Notes under the pieces: model-generated
The model's input: only the letters and a program-made list of their open reading frames with translations
Told to the model about the DNA's origin: nothing
Databases searched by the model: none
IMG/VR virus record: IMGVR_UViG_3300020204_000093
Location: 1 to 52,160 of that record
Reading direction: 5' to 3' (one strand)
DNA length: 52,160 nucleotides
DNA from: a virus
Program-made: the position numbers and the translations under genes
In this document: positions 7,997-16,600 of the stretch, piece after piece
Layout: each line of letters starts with the position of its first letter
How positions within the stretch are numbered: position 1 is the first letter of the stretch

Positions 7997-8268
7997 TCGC
8001 TCTTCCTTTTCCCTGCGTAAACTCCGTGTATAGATAATTCAAATTCAAAAAACCCTTTTATCTCATTATACCTTATTGTAAAGTCTGGGTCAATATCAAA
8101 TCTTGGTACATACCCACACAACCTCATTTCTGAGACCAACAATCTTATATATTCAATTTTTAATCTTCCTAAAAGAGCCTCATCCTGAATAACGCCATCA
8201 ATAAAAAACTTCCTTAAAGGCTTATGGTGATAGAAATCTGGCGGGATGTTCTCCTTATTTTTTGACAT
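7915..8268 (-). CDS. Hypothetical protein between helicase and primase, 117 aa
   Basis: Not recognised. The N-terminal half is helical (EALLGRLKIEYIRLLVSEM); the middle has alternating strands (FTIRYNEIKGFFEFELSIHG); the C-terminus is polar and basic. No cysteine motif or membrane segment is seen. It starts six bases after the helicase stop with little Shine-Dalgarno support, so coupled translation is likely, and its last 82 bases also encode the first 27 residues of the primase in another frame. A helicase or primase partner is a context-based guess. Confidence 0.6.
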   Translation of the reverse strand: MSKNKENIPPDFYHHKPLRKFFIDGVIQDEALLGRLKIEYIRLLVSEMRLCGYVPRFDIDPDFTIRYNEIKGFFEFELSIHGVYAGKRKSEWIAGVDGTNPIPIPQNRSSESLRGRA

Positions 8269-8274
8269 ACCATA

Positions 8275-9501
8275 TTATACCTGCTTATCTTCAAAGTCTT
8301 TATACCTATAGTATCCCTTGTCAAAATCACACTGTACTAGAAAATCACCCATAAACCCATTTCGGTTCTTTCTAAAAGCACACTCAATAACATCACTATT
8401 GGCACCACGACCTAGGGCCAGCACCCAGTCAGCGTCATATGCAATCTGCCTTGACCATGCTGTTTGACCAAGCGTTGGGACAGCCTCTAGTTTGGTCACA
8501 TCGTCTGGGGTAGCAGAAGAAATAGCGATAATGGGAACTTCTTCTGCAATGGCCATTAGTTTAAGTTCACGAGATAGGTTTTTCATGCGTACCGTCTCAT
8601 TTTCAGATTTTTGGTTTGGAGACATTAGTTGTAGGTAGTCAACAATAACGAAGTCTGGCTTATACTGATCTATCTTTCCACGAAGCACAGATGGGTTAAT
8701 TTCTCCACCCTGATCGTTTGAAACAATGTGGAACTCTGGCTTGCCTTGTAGATTTTTACTATGCCAATCTTTTAGCATCTCTAGTTCAATTTCTCCATTG
8801 CTAAGTTTTCTATGAGACCAACGGCCCTCGCCCATAATTGTAAATACACGATTGCGAACTTCTGCCTCGCTCATTTCAAGGCTTATGATTAGTGGGCTAC
8901 GACCCTGTTTCCAAGCCTGTACGGCGAAATAGAGAGCCAACCACGACTTTCCTATACCTGGATATGCAAGGAACACTCCCAACTGCCCTGGCATGATTCC
9001 AGAAGGTAAATAGTTATCAAACCCTGGAAGCCCAGTCTTAATCCCAATATATCCCAGTTCCTTCTGCTTCTTTACATTTTCAAAATATGCAATGGCAGAC
9101 TCTAAGTCTGTTACATCAATATCTCTAATAGCAGCAGTATTCTTTTTTAACTCTGATGTCTGAGTAATTAAATTTTCTAACGCTTTACCGCCCTCGCCCT
9201 GCTGTACATCAGTAGCAGCAGACCTAAGAATATCTTTTAGACTATCCCTTAAGTATTCACCTTGCAGTTCTTCAAGGTGGTGCCTTGTTGCTCCAACGCC
9301 TGGAACTGGATCAAAGTCTCTAAACTTTTCTCTAACTAGGTCACTTGGTGGCAAGGAAGAATTATTTTCAAAATACAGTCTTATGAAATTCCAAATATCT
9401 CCGTGTGTTTTTAAGAGGTTTTCTACATTAGCCTGTAAGAGAACATGTATTTGCTTGTCTTGCAGCACTGCAGAAATTAATTTAGATTCTACATCGTTCA
9501 T
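8275..9501 (-). CDS. dnaB: DnaB-type replicative helicase
   Basis: This 408-residue RecA-fold hexameric helicase carries a helical N-terminal domain (about 1-120), a linker helix, then the motor: Walker A AYPGIGKS (179-186, Lys185), ISLEMSEAEVRNR (H1a region), Walker B PDFVIVDYLQLM (Asp288), and a C-terminal WSRQIAYDADWVLAL with arginines suited to an arginine finger. It unwinds DNA ahead of the DnaE polymerase and recruits the primase encoded two genes later. Its ATG overlaps the stop of a 42-residue ORF in an ATGA arrangement, so translation is coupled. No helicase loader is recognised, although the 102-aa gene upstream is a positional candidate. Confidence 0.93.
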   Translation of the reverse strand: MNDVESKLISAVLQDKQIHVLLQANVENLLKTHGDIWNFIRLYFENNSSLPPSDLVREKFRDFDPVPGVGATRHHLEELQGEYLRDSLKDILRSAATDVQQGEGGKALENLITQTSELKKNTAAIRDIDVTDLESAIAYFENVKKQKELGYIGIKTGLPGFDNYLPSGIMPGQLGVFLAYPGIGKSWLALYFAVQAWKQGRSPLIISLEMSEAEVRNRVFTIMGEGRWSHRKLSNGEIELEMLKDWHSKNLQGKPEFHIVSNDQGGEINPSVLRGKIDQYKPDFVIVDYLQLMSPNQKSENETVRMKNLSRELKLMAIAEEVPIIAISSATPDDVTKLEAVPTLGQTAWSRQIAYDADWVLALGRGANSDVIECAFRKNRNGFMGDFLVQCDFDKGYYRYKDFEDKQV

Positions 9502-9626
9502 CGTGAAACCCTATACAATATTACCACCTGCAGCATAAATACAATTAATGCGCTAATAGTCCTAATTAATCCCATCTTATGGTTGTGTTTATCGCACCAT
9601 CTTTCTAAGCGGTCTCTTTGTTCCAT
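9498..9626 (-). CDS. Small single-span membrane protein, 42 aa
   Basis: This short ORF lies between the helicase and DUF2061-like genes. It starts at ATG 9626 with a strong GGGGGAGG three bases upstream (inside the 3' end of the DUF2061-like gene) and ends in an ATGA overlap with the helicase start. The product has a charged N-terminus (MEQRDRLERWCDKHNHK), then a hydrophobic helix (LIRTISALIVFMLQVVIL) and a short basic tail, so it is probably a one-pass inner-membrane peptide. The strong ribosome site and exact coupling argue for real translation. Its function is unknown; the preceding gene is also a membrane protein. Confidence 0.65.
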   Translation of the reverse strand: MEQRDRLERWCDKHNHKMGLIRTISALIVFMLQVVILYRVSR

Positions 9627-9826
9627 GACCTCCCCCATCTAACCCTAAGCCAAGTTCTCTCATGTATATAATATAAAATAAAATTAATAACATTTGACAC
9701 AATTGTAAACGATACAGTAAAGGCAATATCCCTAGTGTAATACCAAGCAAGCACAAAGGTGCTAATGATTGCTATGATTCTCCATGTCAAGGCCTTGGTC
9801 AATGACCTTGCTTTTGTACTATTCAC
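9605..9826 (-). CDS. DUF2061-like small membrane protein
   Basis: The 73-residue protein matches the DUF2061 pattern: an N-terminal KALTWRIIAIISTFVLAW segment forming one helix, a second helix (FTVSFTIVSNVINFILYYI), then HERTWLRVRWGRSW, the His-Glu-Arg and W-G-R end typical of the family. DUF2061 proteins are small inner-membrane proteins of unknown function. Start is GTG at 9826 with AAGGGAG eight bases upstream, overlapping the previous gene. Its place in a replication operon, followed by a second tiny membrane ORF, might point to membrane anchoring of replication or to a superinfection role; neither is shown. Confidence 0.75.
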   Translation of the reverse strand: MNSTKARSLTKALTWRIIAIISTFVLAWYYTRDIAFTVSFTIVSNVINFILYYIHERTWLRVRWGRSWNKETA

Positions 9827-10127
9827 TCAGCCACTCCCTTGCTTTTTGTCTGCGTTGTGCTCGCTCTTCTCTGTCTTTGTTTATTTCATTTTTACTATCC
9901 AACAATGCCTGAGCCTTGTAGGCAAAAATATTCCACGATGGACTAGTAGAAATTTCAAAATAAAAATCTAGCAACTCATAACATACCGAGATTCCATACG
10001 ACTCAACTAGTGCATCTGCAGCCCACTGCTCTACATTAAGATTGAGAGATGGCTTCTGCTCATATCGTTGAGTGTGCAATTTACTATAACGACTAAGCAA
10101 AGCCATGCGGTCTTTGCGTTCTGCCAT
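9819..10127 (-). CDS. Hypothetical protein, 102 aa
   Basis: Not recognised. It is mostly helical, with a basic start (MAERKDRMALLSRYSK), a tryptophan- and tyrosine-rich middle (WAADALVESYGISVCYELLDFYFE) and an Arg/Glu-rich coiled end. No catalytic motif or metal site is seen. It starts in a TAATG overlap with the 69-aa gene. Size and position just upstream of the helicase would fit a small replication accessory factor such as a helicase loader, but no sequence signature supports that. Confidence 0.65.
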   Translation of the reverse strand: MAERKDRMALLSRYSKLHTQRYEQKPSLNLNVEQWAADALVESYGISVCYELLDFYFEISTSPSWNIFAYKAQALLDSKNEINKDREERAQRRQKAREWLSE

Positions 10128-10336
10128 TATTTTGCTTCGGCTTCGGTCTGTGCTTCTAAAATCTTTGCTGTAAGTTTATCTTCAACAAACTTGTAAACAC
10201 GCTCAAATGCTTGATCTGTATTTTCTCCGTCTCGCTTTGAGTCTGTTACCCCAAGGTCTAGCCTTAGTGATTGAAAATTTCCTAGATTTAATGTGTATCC
10301 AAGCGTTACAGATACCTTTGTTGCTTCATTTCCCAT
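10127..10336 (-). CDS. Conserved phage protein, 69 aa
   Basis: A small alpha/beta protein: two strands (KVSVTLGYTLNLG and SLRLDLGVTD), then a helix (AFERVYKFVEDKL) and an Ala/Glu-rich tail. The pattern of an LGNF/Y-type strand pair followed by an AFERVY helix is one I associate with uncharacterised small proteins in actinobacteriophage replication regions. No function is known to me. The ATG at 10336 has GAAGGG upstream with normal spacing. Confidence 0.65.
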   Translation of the reverse strand: MGNEATKVSVTLGYTLNLGNFQSLRLDLGVTDSKRDGENTDQAFERVYKFVEDKLTAKILEAQTEAEAK

Positions 10337-10350
10337 TCTTATACCCTTCG

Positions 10351-10893
10351 CTAAATAGACTCACCCCATACAGGAATAAATCGCCCATCTTCTGTTTTCG
10401 TATATGTAAGTATACCATCGCCCATTCTTCTTGTCAACTCTTGCTTACTGGGCGTAATATCATTTGTTATTAGTCCATCTTTTCTTGGTCTGCCAATATG
10501 GTATGTAGCCAGTATATCACGAATCTCTTTTACTTGCGATTCTGAATAATATGATCTAACTCTGAAACCTCTCTCTCCACCCTTTTGAGAACCTTTTGGA
10601 AATGGAATAATTCCTCTTCTCATAAGAGATGGCATATATTTTTTATGACGATTAACTAAATTAGCAGTCTCTCCAACCGTGTATGCTCGCTCTTTATTTT
10701 TTTTAAAATCATTAATTAAACAACTTTCGATCCTGTCTTTATTAATATTATAAACAGACATTATTCCATTAGATTTATTTAAATGATGAATTCTTACAAG
10801 GTCACCATTTAAAAAACAAACCTTTTTGTTCCCTGATATTACAGGGAGGACATTGTAACCTTCGCTCTGAATTGTTCCCTTTTTAACAGCCAC
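10351..10893 (-). CDS. HTH (MerR/excisionase-like) DNA-binding protein
   Basis: The 180-residue protein has a small beta-rich N-terminus (residues 1-60), then a winged helix-turn-helix of the MerR/excisionase type around residues 68-130: AYTVGETANLVNRH (first helices), MPSLMRRGIIPFPKG (recognition helix into wing), and YYSESQVKEIRDILA (closing helix). Excisionases and small MerR-like phage regulators share this order. It could regulate transcription or shape DNA; no integrase is in the window. GTG at 10893 is the start because AGGAGG lies five bases upstream; it is nested 55 bases inside the preceding gene. Confidence 0.6.
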   Translation of the reverse strand: MAVKKGTIQSEGYNVLPVISGNKKVCFLNGDLVRIHHLNKSNGIMSVYNINKDRIESCLINDFKKNKERAYTVGETANLVNRHKKYMPSLMRRGIIPFPKGSQKGGERGFRVRSYYSESQVKEIRDILATYHIGRPRKDGLITNDITPSKQELTRRMGDGILTYTKTEDGRFIPVWGESI

Positions 10894-11030
10894 ATGCCCT
10901 CCTGTGAATTACTAGGCGGATGAAAAAATGTTCTCGACCCGCAAGACATACAATATATTTCAAGATTGTTTATTTGTGAAAATGATCTATCAATAAACAT
11001 TCTTCCTTTGCATCTTTTACAAAAAATCAT
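10839..11030 (-). CDS. Small zinc-ribbon protein, 63 aa
   Basis: Two C-x2-C knuckles, CKRC (4-7) and CMSC (27-30), about 20 residues apart form a classic zinc ribbon. The remainder is polar and basic with no further domain. It starts in a TAATG overlap with the end of the upstream virion-type gene and its own end overlaps the HTH gene by 55 bases. Such ribbons in phages usually bind nucleic acid or act as small transcription-related adaptors; the specific role is unknown. Confidence 0.6.
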   Translation of the reverse strand: MIFCKRCKGRMFIDRSFSQINNLEIYCMSCGSRTFFHPPSNSQEGMWLLKREQFRAKVTMSSL

Positions 11031-11473
11031 TAGTTGGGGATTCCTACTATCAATAAATTAATCCCGACAGTAGTATCTCCACCAACATTAAATTTTACAG
11101 TACCCTCAATTTTTGAATTTGAAATGCTTAATAGCGTAACCGTAACATCCTTTCCAGCATCAGTATTTCCAATGTTAATTGGCGTTGCCGTAACAATTGG
11201 AGGAAACTTAAACTCGCTAGGAAGGCTATAAGAAAAAGGCTGGATAGATCCTGCAGTCTGTGATGAACCAGAAGTAACTTGAACAAATCCACCAATAATT
11301 CTTGCTTCAGAAGTTTTTACACTTTGCTTTCCTGAGTTCTTTGTATCTACTGTGACATACTTGTATGTTGATGTTGATGCCTGGGTAGAAAGATCATTAA
11401 GAGCCTTAACTATCTGATAGATATATGTTACGTCTAAAGGCTGCCCTCTTTCGGGTACAGGTAAAATTGCCAT
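11030..11473 (-). CDS. Putative virion protein, beta-rich, 147 aa
   Basis: A helical N-terminus (VTYIYQIVKALNDLST) is followed by an entirely beta-rich Ser/Thr-rich body with short strands (GGFVQVTSG, PPIVTATPINIG, VTVTLLSISNSKIEGTVKF). This resembles small receptor-binding or H-type-lectin-like domains at the ends of phage tail modules. It is the last gene of structural character before the replication genes. A TGGTATAAT box lies exactly six bases before its ATG with no ribosome site, so it may be read from a leaderless mRNA. Its exact role is inferred from composition and position. Confidence 0.5.
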   Translation of the reverse strand: MAILPVPERGQPLDVTYIYQIVKALNDLSTQASTSTYKYVTVDTKNSGKQSVKTSEARIIGGFVQVTSGSSQTAGSIQPFSYSLPSEFKFPPIVTATPINIGNTDAGKDVTVTLLSISNSKIEGTVKFNVGGDTTVGINLLIVGIPN

Positions 11474-11479
11474 AATATA

Positions 11480-11488
11480 ATTATACCA
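11480..11488 (-). promoter_or_regulatory. Extended -10 promoter, leaderless type
   Basis: The minus strand reads TGGTATAAT, overlapping the stop codon of the 145-aa gene. Six bases separate the box from the ATG at 11473, so the expected start site coincides with the start codon. No Shine-Dalgarno sequence is present. It would drive the 147-aa gene and then the replication region. Confidence 0.55.
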
Positions 11489-11918
11489 GACTGACTATTC
11501 CAGAGTCATAGATTTTTAAGTCAGGATTTATTGCTGGATTAGTTGATGATGCTTGAACTACTACACGGACAGAAGATGTTCCTGTTTTTAAAAATGAATA
11601 GTTTGAAGACCCAGTTGATGCCACAAAGGTTGGTGCTGCAGAATCAAATCCTACAAAAACATCATATATTATTTGTGCTGAAATTTCTCCAGCAGACCAG
11701 TTAACCATAACTGTGTTACCAAGGATATTTATATCCCCTGCACCCAACAGCACTTCTCCAGATTCAGCAACGAATATTTGAGAGTATGCGGACTTTCTAT
11801 TTTTGTCTTCTGATATTATTCTAAACCTTAAAACTACAGAGTTTTTTTCTGTTACTTTTCCAAGTGAATCTCTTTTAATTACAACATTTTTTATTCCCTT
11901 GTCTGGAGTTTTATTCAT
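11481..11918 (-). CDS. Putative virion protein with fibronectin-III-like fold, 145 aa
   Basis: After a basic 30-residue N-terminus, the protein shows alternating strands like an FN3/Ig domain: SVVLRFRIISEDKNRKS, VMVNWSAGEISAQIIYDVF (the W and Y positions typical of FN3) and SVRVVVQASS. These domains decorate phage tails and fibres and can bind cell-surface sugars. The gene starts two bases after the tail-fibre stop codon without a clear ribosome site, so coupling is likely. The tail region assigns it to the virion; the domain call rests on pattern alone. Confidence 0.5.
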   Translation of the reverse strand: MNKTPDKGIKNVVIKRDSLGKVTEKNSVVLRFRIISEDKNRKSAYSQIFVAESGEVLLGAGDINILGNTVMVNWSAGEISAQIIYDVFVGFDSAAPTFVASTGSSNYSFLKTGTSSVRVVVQASSTNPAINPDLKIYDSGIVSLV

Positions 11919-11920
11919 GG

Positions 11921-13084
11921 CTAAACATCCAAAACAAATCTGAACTCTATGTAATTTGCTGTATTGGCTGACTTAATTATTGGTCGTGAATTTACATTTT
12001 TAATTATAGAATATCCTGTCAAACCATATAACGAATTAGTAGATGTTGTGTTTTCAATTCTTAAGGCATCTAAACAAACATAAAATAAATCTGACGGTGA
12101 TCCTGCCTTAGTTACACATGCATAAATTTTTGCAACAGAAACGCTTGCCCAATCAAATCTTAAACTTTTATCTAGTTCTTGAAATTTTTTTGCTACTACA
12201 ACATATCTATTATTTTGAAAGTTGTGTTTATATTCAGAAATTCCTTGATCATAATTAATATTATCAATATCTACTACAAATTTTGCATACTGAATACTTG
12301 CGTTTGGTCCAGGATGAGAAAACTCCAAAAGTATTTTTACATTGTCTGGTACTGTATTTGAATTGGCAACTTTATTTACAATAGAAAACGCCAACCTTAA
12401 TTCATCAAGTGGGCCGTTTTTAGTAAAGTCTGTTGAGGTTTTATCTAAGATTATATAATCTGATAGTGTTAATGGTACCATGCCCCCTTGAGTATTATAT
12501 GAAAGGGAGGAAGAGTCTCCTCTCATTACAACTATATTATTTAAAAACCTACATCTTTCATTTCTTCCAACTCTATCTTGTTGTGTAAAAATTCTATTGT
12601 CAGCGTTTGTAGAAAAAACCTTTTGTGTCTTAGCAATTGTTCCATTATTGTTTTGTCCATCAAGTGGGGTATAGTCTACAGGTATTTCTACTGGAGACTC
12701 CCCATCAATGCTATAGCGCCAATTGTCTGTATCGGCAAAAGAGTATACGACTCTACTATCAAATGACCCAGCAACGGGGTTCGATCCTGCAGAAAATATT
12801 CCAACCTCAGTAATTTCATATCTTTCTTCTGTTGGCAATTCTGCTGTTAAGACTACTTTAGATAATCCATTTTCATTTACAAATCCCCTGGAAATAATTG
12901 GAGATCTAAACATTTCAAAATCTAAAGACTCTTTATCTTTTAATGCTGTTAACTCTGCAGGGGAAAATACATGGTCAGAAACAACTGGCTTGGCTCCACA
13001 TCCTATGGCAATATGAGAAGCATAGGACGGTGTCTGCCCCACAAGATACTTTGCTAAAAGATTTTTACCTATATTGGTTATCAT
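11921..13084 (-). CDS. Putative tail fibre / tail-collar-type protein
   Basis: The 387-residue protein begins ITNIGKNLLAKYLVG and soon has SHIAIGCG, the start typical of phage fibre proteins that attach to the baseplate (fibre N-terminal or tail-collar family), followed by RSPIISRGF and YEITEVGIFS, where such proteins have a conserved strand-turn-strand. The rest is beta-rich with a probable carbohydrate-binding-like domain (LRLAFSIVNK, ILLEFSHPG, RFDWASVSVAKIYACV). GGGAG precedes the ATG at 13084. It is likely a host-recognition fibre mounted by the tail-tip proteins encoded just before it. Confidence 0.6.
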   Translation of the reverse strand: MITNIGKNLLAKYLVGQTPSYASHIAIGCGAKPVVSDHVFSPAELTALKDKESLDFEMFRSPIISRGFVNENGLSKVVLTAELPTEERYEITEVGIFSAGSNPVAGSFDSRVVYSFADTDNWRYSIDGESPVEIPVDYTPLDGQNNNGTIAKTQKVFSTNADNRIFTQQDRVGRNERCRFLNNIVVMRGDSSSLSYNTQGGMVPLTLSDYIILDKTSTDFTKNGPLDELRLAFSIVNKVANSNTVPDNVKILLEFSHPGPNASIQYAKFVVDIDNINYDQGISEYKHNFQNNRYVVVAKKFQELDKSLRFDWASVSVAKIYACVTKAGSPSDLFYVCLDALRIENTTSTNSLYGLTGYSIIKNVNSRPIIKSANTANYIEFRFVLDV

Positions 13085-13668
13085 TGGCTACTCCCGTAGT
13101 ATATTGTATCATCAAAAATGTTTCCAGCAGTCAATATTTCTACCTCAACCTGCTCATTTTCTTTCATGTTTATTAGATTAATTACAAGGTCTCCAGTAAT
13201 CGGATCTATATATATAGATTTACAGTTTGGAGTTTTTGTCCATTTCTTTTTGTCAGTTTCGCTTGGGTTACCTGTTGGGGGTGAAATATCATACCCTGTG
13301 CCACATATAGGCAATCTATCTAAAATAGATAGTGACAAAGATTTAAAAAAGGAGTCAGATGATTGAAGCCTTAAGATATTGTTTGGGTTATACTGCAAGT
13401 AAAGATCTGTTAAATTTTTTATTGGAGCATAAACAACTTTCTGACCATTTACTAAGTCATGTCTCGATATTGTTGCCAGTTCGTATCCGCCTATATCCTC
13501 AAAGATTAGGTCTGTCATTATTTCAATTGACATTATTTCATTATTTGATAATATCAGGTCTGGCGTTGCAATTTTTACAGAGTCGTCTTTTTTATTTTGA
13601 GAAGGCTTTGGAATTGCTGCAACAGCATCAAGATATTTTGGATCTACTGACTGTATTGGACTAGACAC
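13081..13668 (-). CDS. Putative tail-tip accessory protein, 195 aa
   Basis: Not confidently recognised. The first 45 residues are Pro/Ser/Lys-rich and probably disordered; then come alternating strands and short helices (GYELATISRHDLVNG, NCKSIYIDPITGDLVINLINM). It sits between the large tail-tip protein and the fibre, with a TAGTG overlap on one side and an ATGA-type overlap on the other, so it is probably a small connector in the tail tip. GTG at 13668 with GAGGTGG upstream is the start. Confidence 0.5.
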   Translation of the reverse strand: MSSPIQSVDPKYLDAVAAIPKPSQNKKDDSVKIATPDLILSNNEIMSIEIMTDLIFEDIGGYELATISRHDLVNGQKVVYAPIKNLTDLYLQYNPNNILRLQSSDSFFKSLSLSILDRLPICGTGYDISPPTGNPSETDKKKWTKTPNCKSIYIDPITGDLVINLINMKENEQVEVEILTAGNIFDDTIYYGSSQ

Positions 13669-16600
13669 TAAACCACCTCACTTAAAAACAATGTCATTGA
13701 TGGCCCATCTGAACTTCTTGAAAATTCAATATTATAAACTACAAACCTGTTATCTGGATTTGATGCCATGCTTATATTGTTTTCTTTATAGTCTACACTA
13801 ACAATATCACCAAGTTGAATTGTTGGAATTGCAAATATTTGAACTCCAATAGACCTTCTGGGCTTTGTAATCTTTTCAACCAACCATTTCATAAGACTTG
13901 AAGCCTCGTCTTGTGATTGTACATACAGGGTGTCTATTGCAAAATCTTTTTTGCCATATGTCATTCTGCTAAGTTTAATGTCTTGATAATCTTGTTTAAA
14001 TTTGTAGGGGTTTGATATCAGTTTGTCTGCAATAAATTTAGGATTTGAAACAAGGCTATTTTTATTAAAATATTCATCAACAGTAAGGTTATTATTAGAT
14101 TCCTGAGTAAAAGCAATTCCTTGAATTCTTAAATAATTTCCACTGGTTTCATCTAGTGACAGCGGGGCATCGGTTGTATTAAAAATTAAAAACTCTGCTC
14201 CATAAGATCCTGCTCTAAAACCAGATACTGCATAACCTTTCATTTTATTAAATGTTGGAGATATTTTTGCACTAAGTGCTGGGTATGCTTTGTCATACTT
14301 AAAATTAAATACTGCAGCCTCTCTCATTATACTTCCAAATTCTTCAAAGTAAATATTATACTTTGGTGGCTCTGAAGATCCAATTCCAGTCAGGTAAGTG
14401 TTTTGTATTAGACCGCTAATAGAGTATTTCCTAAATGATTCATTTGCATCTATTTCAGAATCCCCAAAAACAGAGTTTACTGGAGCCCCCAAACTAAATG
14501 ATGTATTTTGAGAATAGTTATTGCAAAGAGCATATACATTTTCAAACATGGCCCTAGAAGAGCCTCTTGTAAATAATGCGATATCTGAATATGCTGGCAA
14601 CGGATCTACATCGTCTACAGTTTTTATCATTGTTCCATTTAGGAATAAATAGAATCGTCTTGTTGTTCCTATGTCTTCATATTCTACTGCTAAATCATAT
14701 ACCGTCGGATTTTCCTCTGCAAAACTTCTTGACTGTCCAGTAAATTTTCCATCATCAACGGTGATTTGACCTATGCCATCCCATAATTTAATTGGAATAG
14801 CCTTTCCGTTTTCAGATTTTATCTTATAAAAAAATACATTGCTAACGCCCTGTTGTTGTGTTTCTGATAACTTGCCAAGCCCTAACGCTGCTATTTCAAA
14901 ATAATATCCAACATTTGTTGTGGGATTTAGCATTACAGATATACCTGCAGATCCTCCAGATATGTTAATATTTTTATCTGGAGTAGAACCCTGAACAACG
15001 AAATATGTTGACGATCCATTTGAGGTTTGACCTATATCTTGATTGTTTTCTATCTTTCCAATAATCCTTAATCTGGTTCCAAAATGTTTATATTTTTTAT
15101 TTTCTAAAGATTTATGAACATATGATATAAAATCTCTAGGCTTTTCTTTTGTTGTAAAGTTTGGTCCAGTTATTGACAGCGCAGAAGATTGAATTGATCC
15201 AGGTTGCTGTTGGGTTTGAGTAGTTATTTCACCAGTCAATGTTGTAGAAAGAAAGTTTTTGATAAGCCCAGTTCTTGAAGATGTTCTGCTTATTGCATCA
15301 GAGAATGTCCCAGTGTTTGTATTTTTGCCTGCCGATAATGTTGTTGTTGATGGTATTGGGGTTTTGTTATCAAATAAGTATTCAGACGACATGTAACATC
15401 CCTTAACATTGTCATCTGACTTCCAGTAATCAGAAATACCAGCAGAATGTGCAACAACAGTTGTTCCAAACTGACCACGACCATGCTTTGCAACTGGACC
15501 ATTTTGTAATTTTACTATTCCGCCCTGCTCAAAATAATTTGGCTCTGAATAAATTCTAACTAATCCAGTTGGGTATATTTTTCCATTAAATGGTAGTTTT
15601 GCAAAATAGTACTGGTATTCCTCAATAGAAGTTATCCAAACGTTTCCAAACCCAGTAACATTATGTTGAACGGCATCATATTTAATAATTTCTCCCTGTG
15701 AATAAAAATATCCGTTATATCTGGCAATCCAAAATACTGCCTCTCCTAAACTAAGTGTGTTATTGATAACTATGTTATTTTTAACAATTGGAACATCTGC
15801 AGATAAATCTGCGTTTAGCGGAATCGCTGTAAGTAAATAAGAAGACTGTGTTCCAATTTCATTATTTAAAGACTTTGTGTTTTCTGTTCCAGAAACTTCC
15901 CACAACAATACTGGCTTATAAACATAATACCTTTCTTCGTCTAAAAGGTTTGCCTGCCTTATTGACCCGATAGATCTTTGAATGTGCCTTGGTGTATAGT
16001 TAATTACTCCATCATTATAAACAGCGTTTGATTGTCCAGCAATAGATATTATGTTTGCAAGTTTTGTATTTGCCAATGTTTTATTTTCTATTCTTTCTTC
16101 TTGAAATAAATCATTTGTTCCTTTTAGTTGAAAAGTTGTTGGTCTTTGATTTTTATTTGGCATTATATAGTTTTTGCTCATCATTACAAAATTATTATAT
16201 TCATCAAAAAACATTGCCGTTTGTGTTGATACCGCTAAATCTTCTAGCACCTCTGCAACGCTTTTGTCTGGGCCAACAAAGAAATATGGGATTATAATTT
16301 CTTTTTCTTCTTGAACTCTTTTAAAGGTATAGTTAGAAAATCCTATATAGTCGAGCAACAAAGACACTGCAGAACTAACAGAAACTTCTGTCATTAATAT
16401 CTGTGGTGCTGTAATTGATTCTAAATGCCAATATAAATCTCTAAGAGATATAAAAATTGTTTTATTCATTATATCTGCTTTTGGAAATGAATCTGAGTAT
16501 AATGTTTTTATTGGAACCCAGTAGTCCCATCCGTTAACATCAACTATGACTTCATAAAACTTAAACTGTATATGCCTGTCTATATACTTGCTGACTATGC

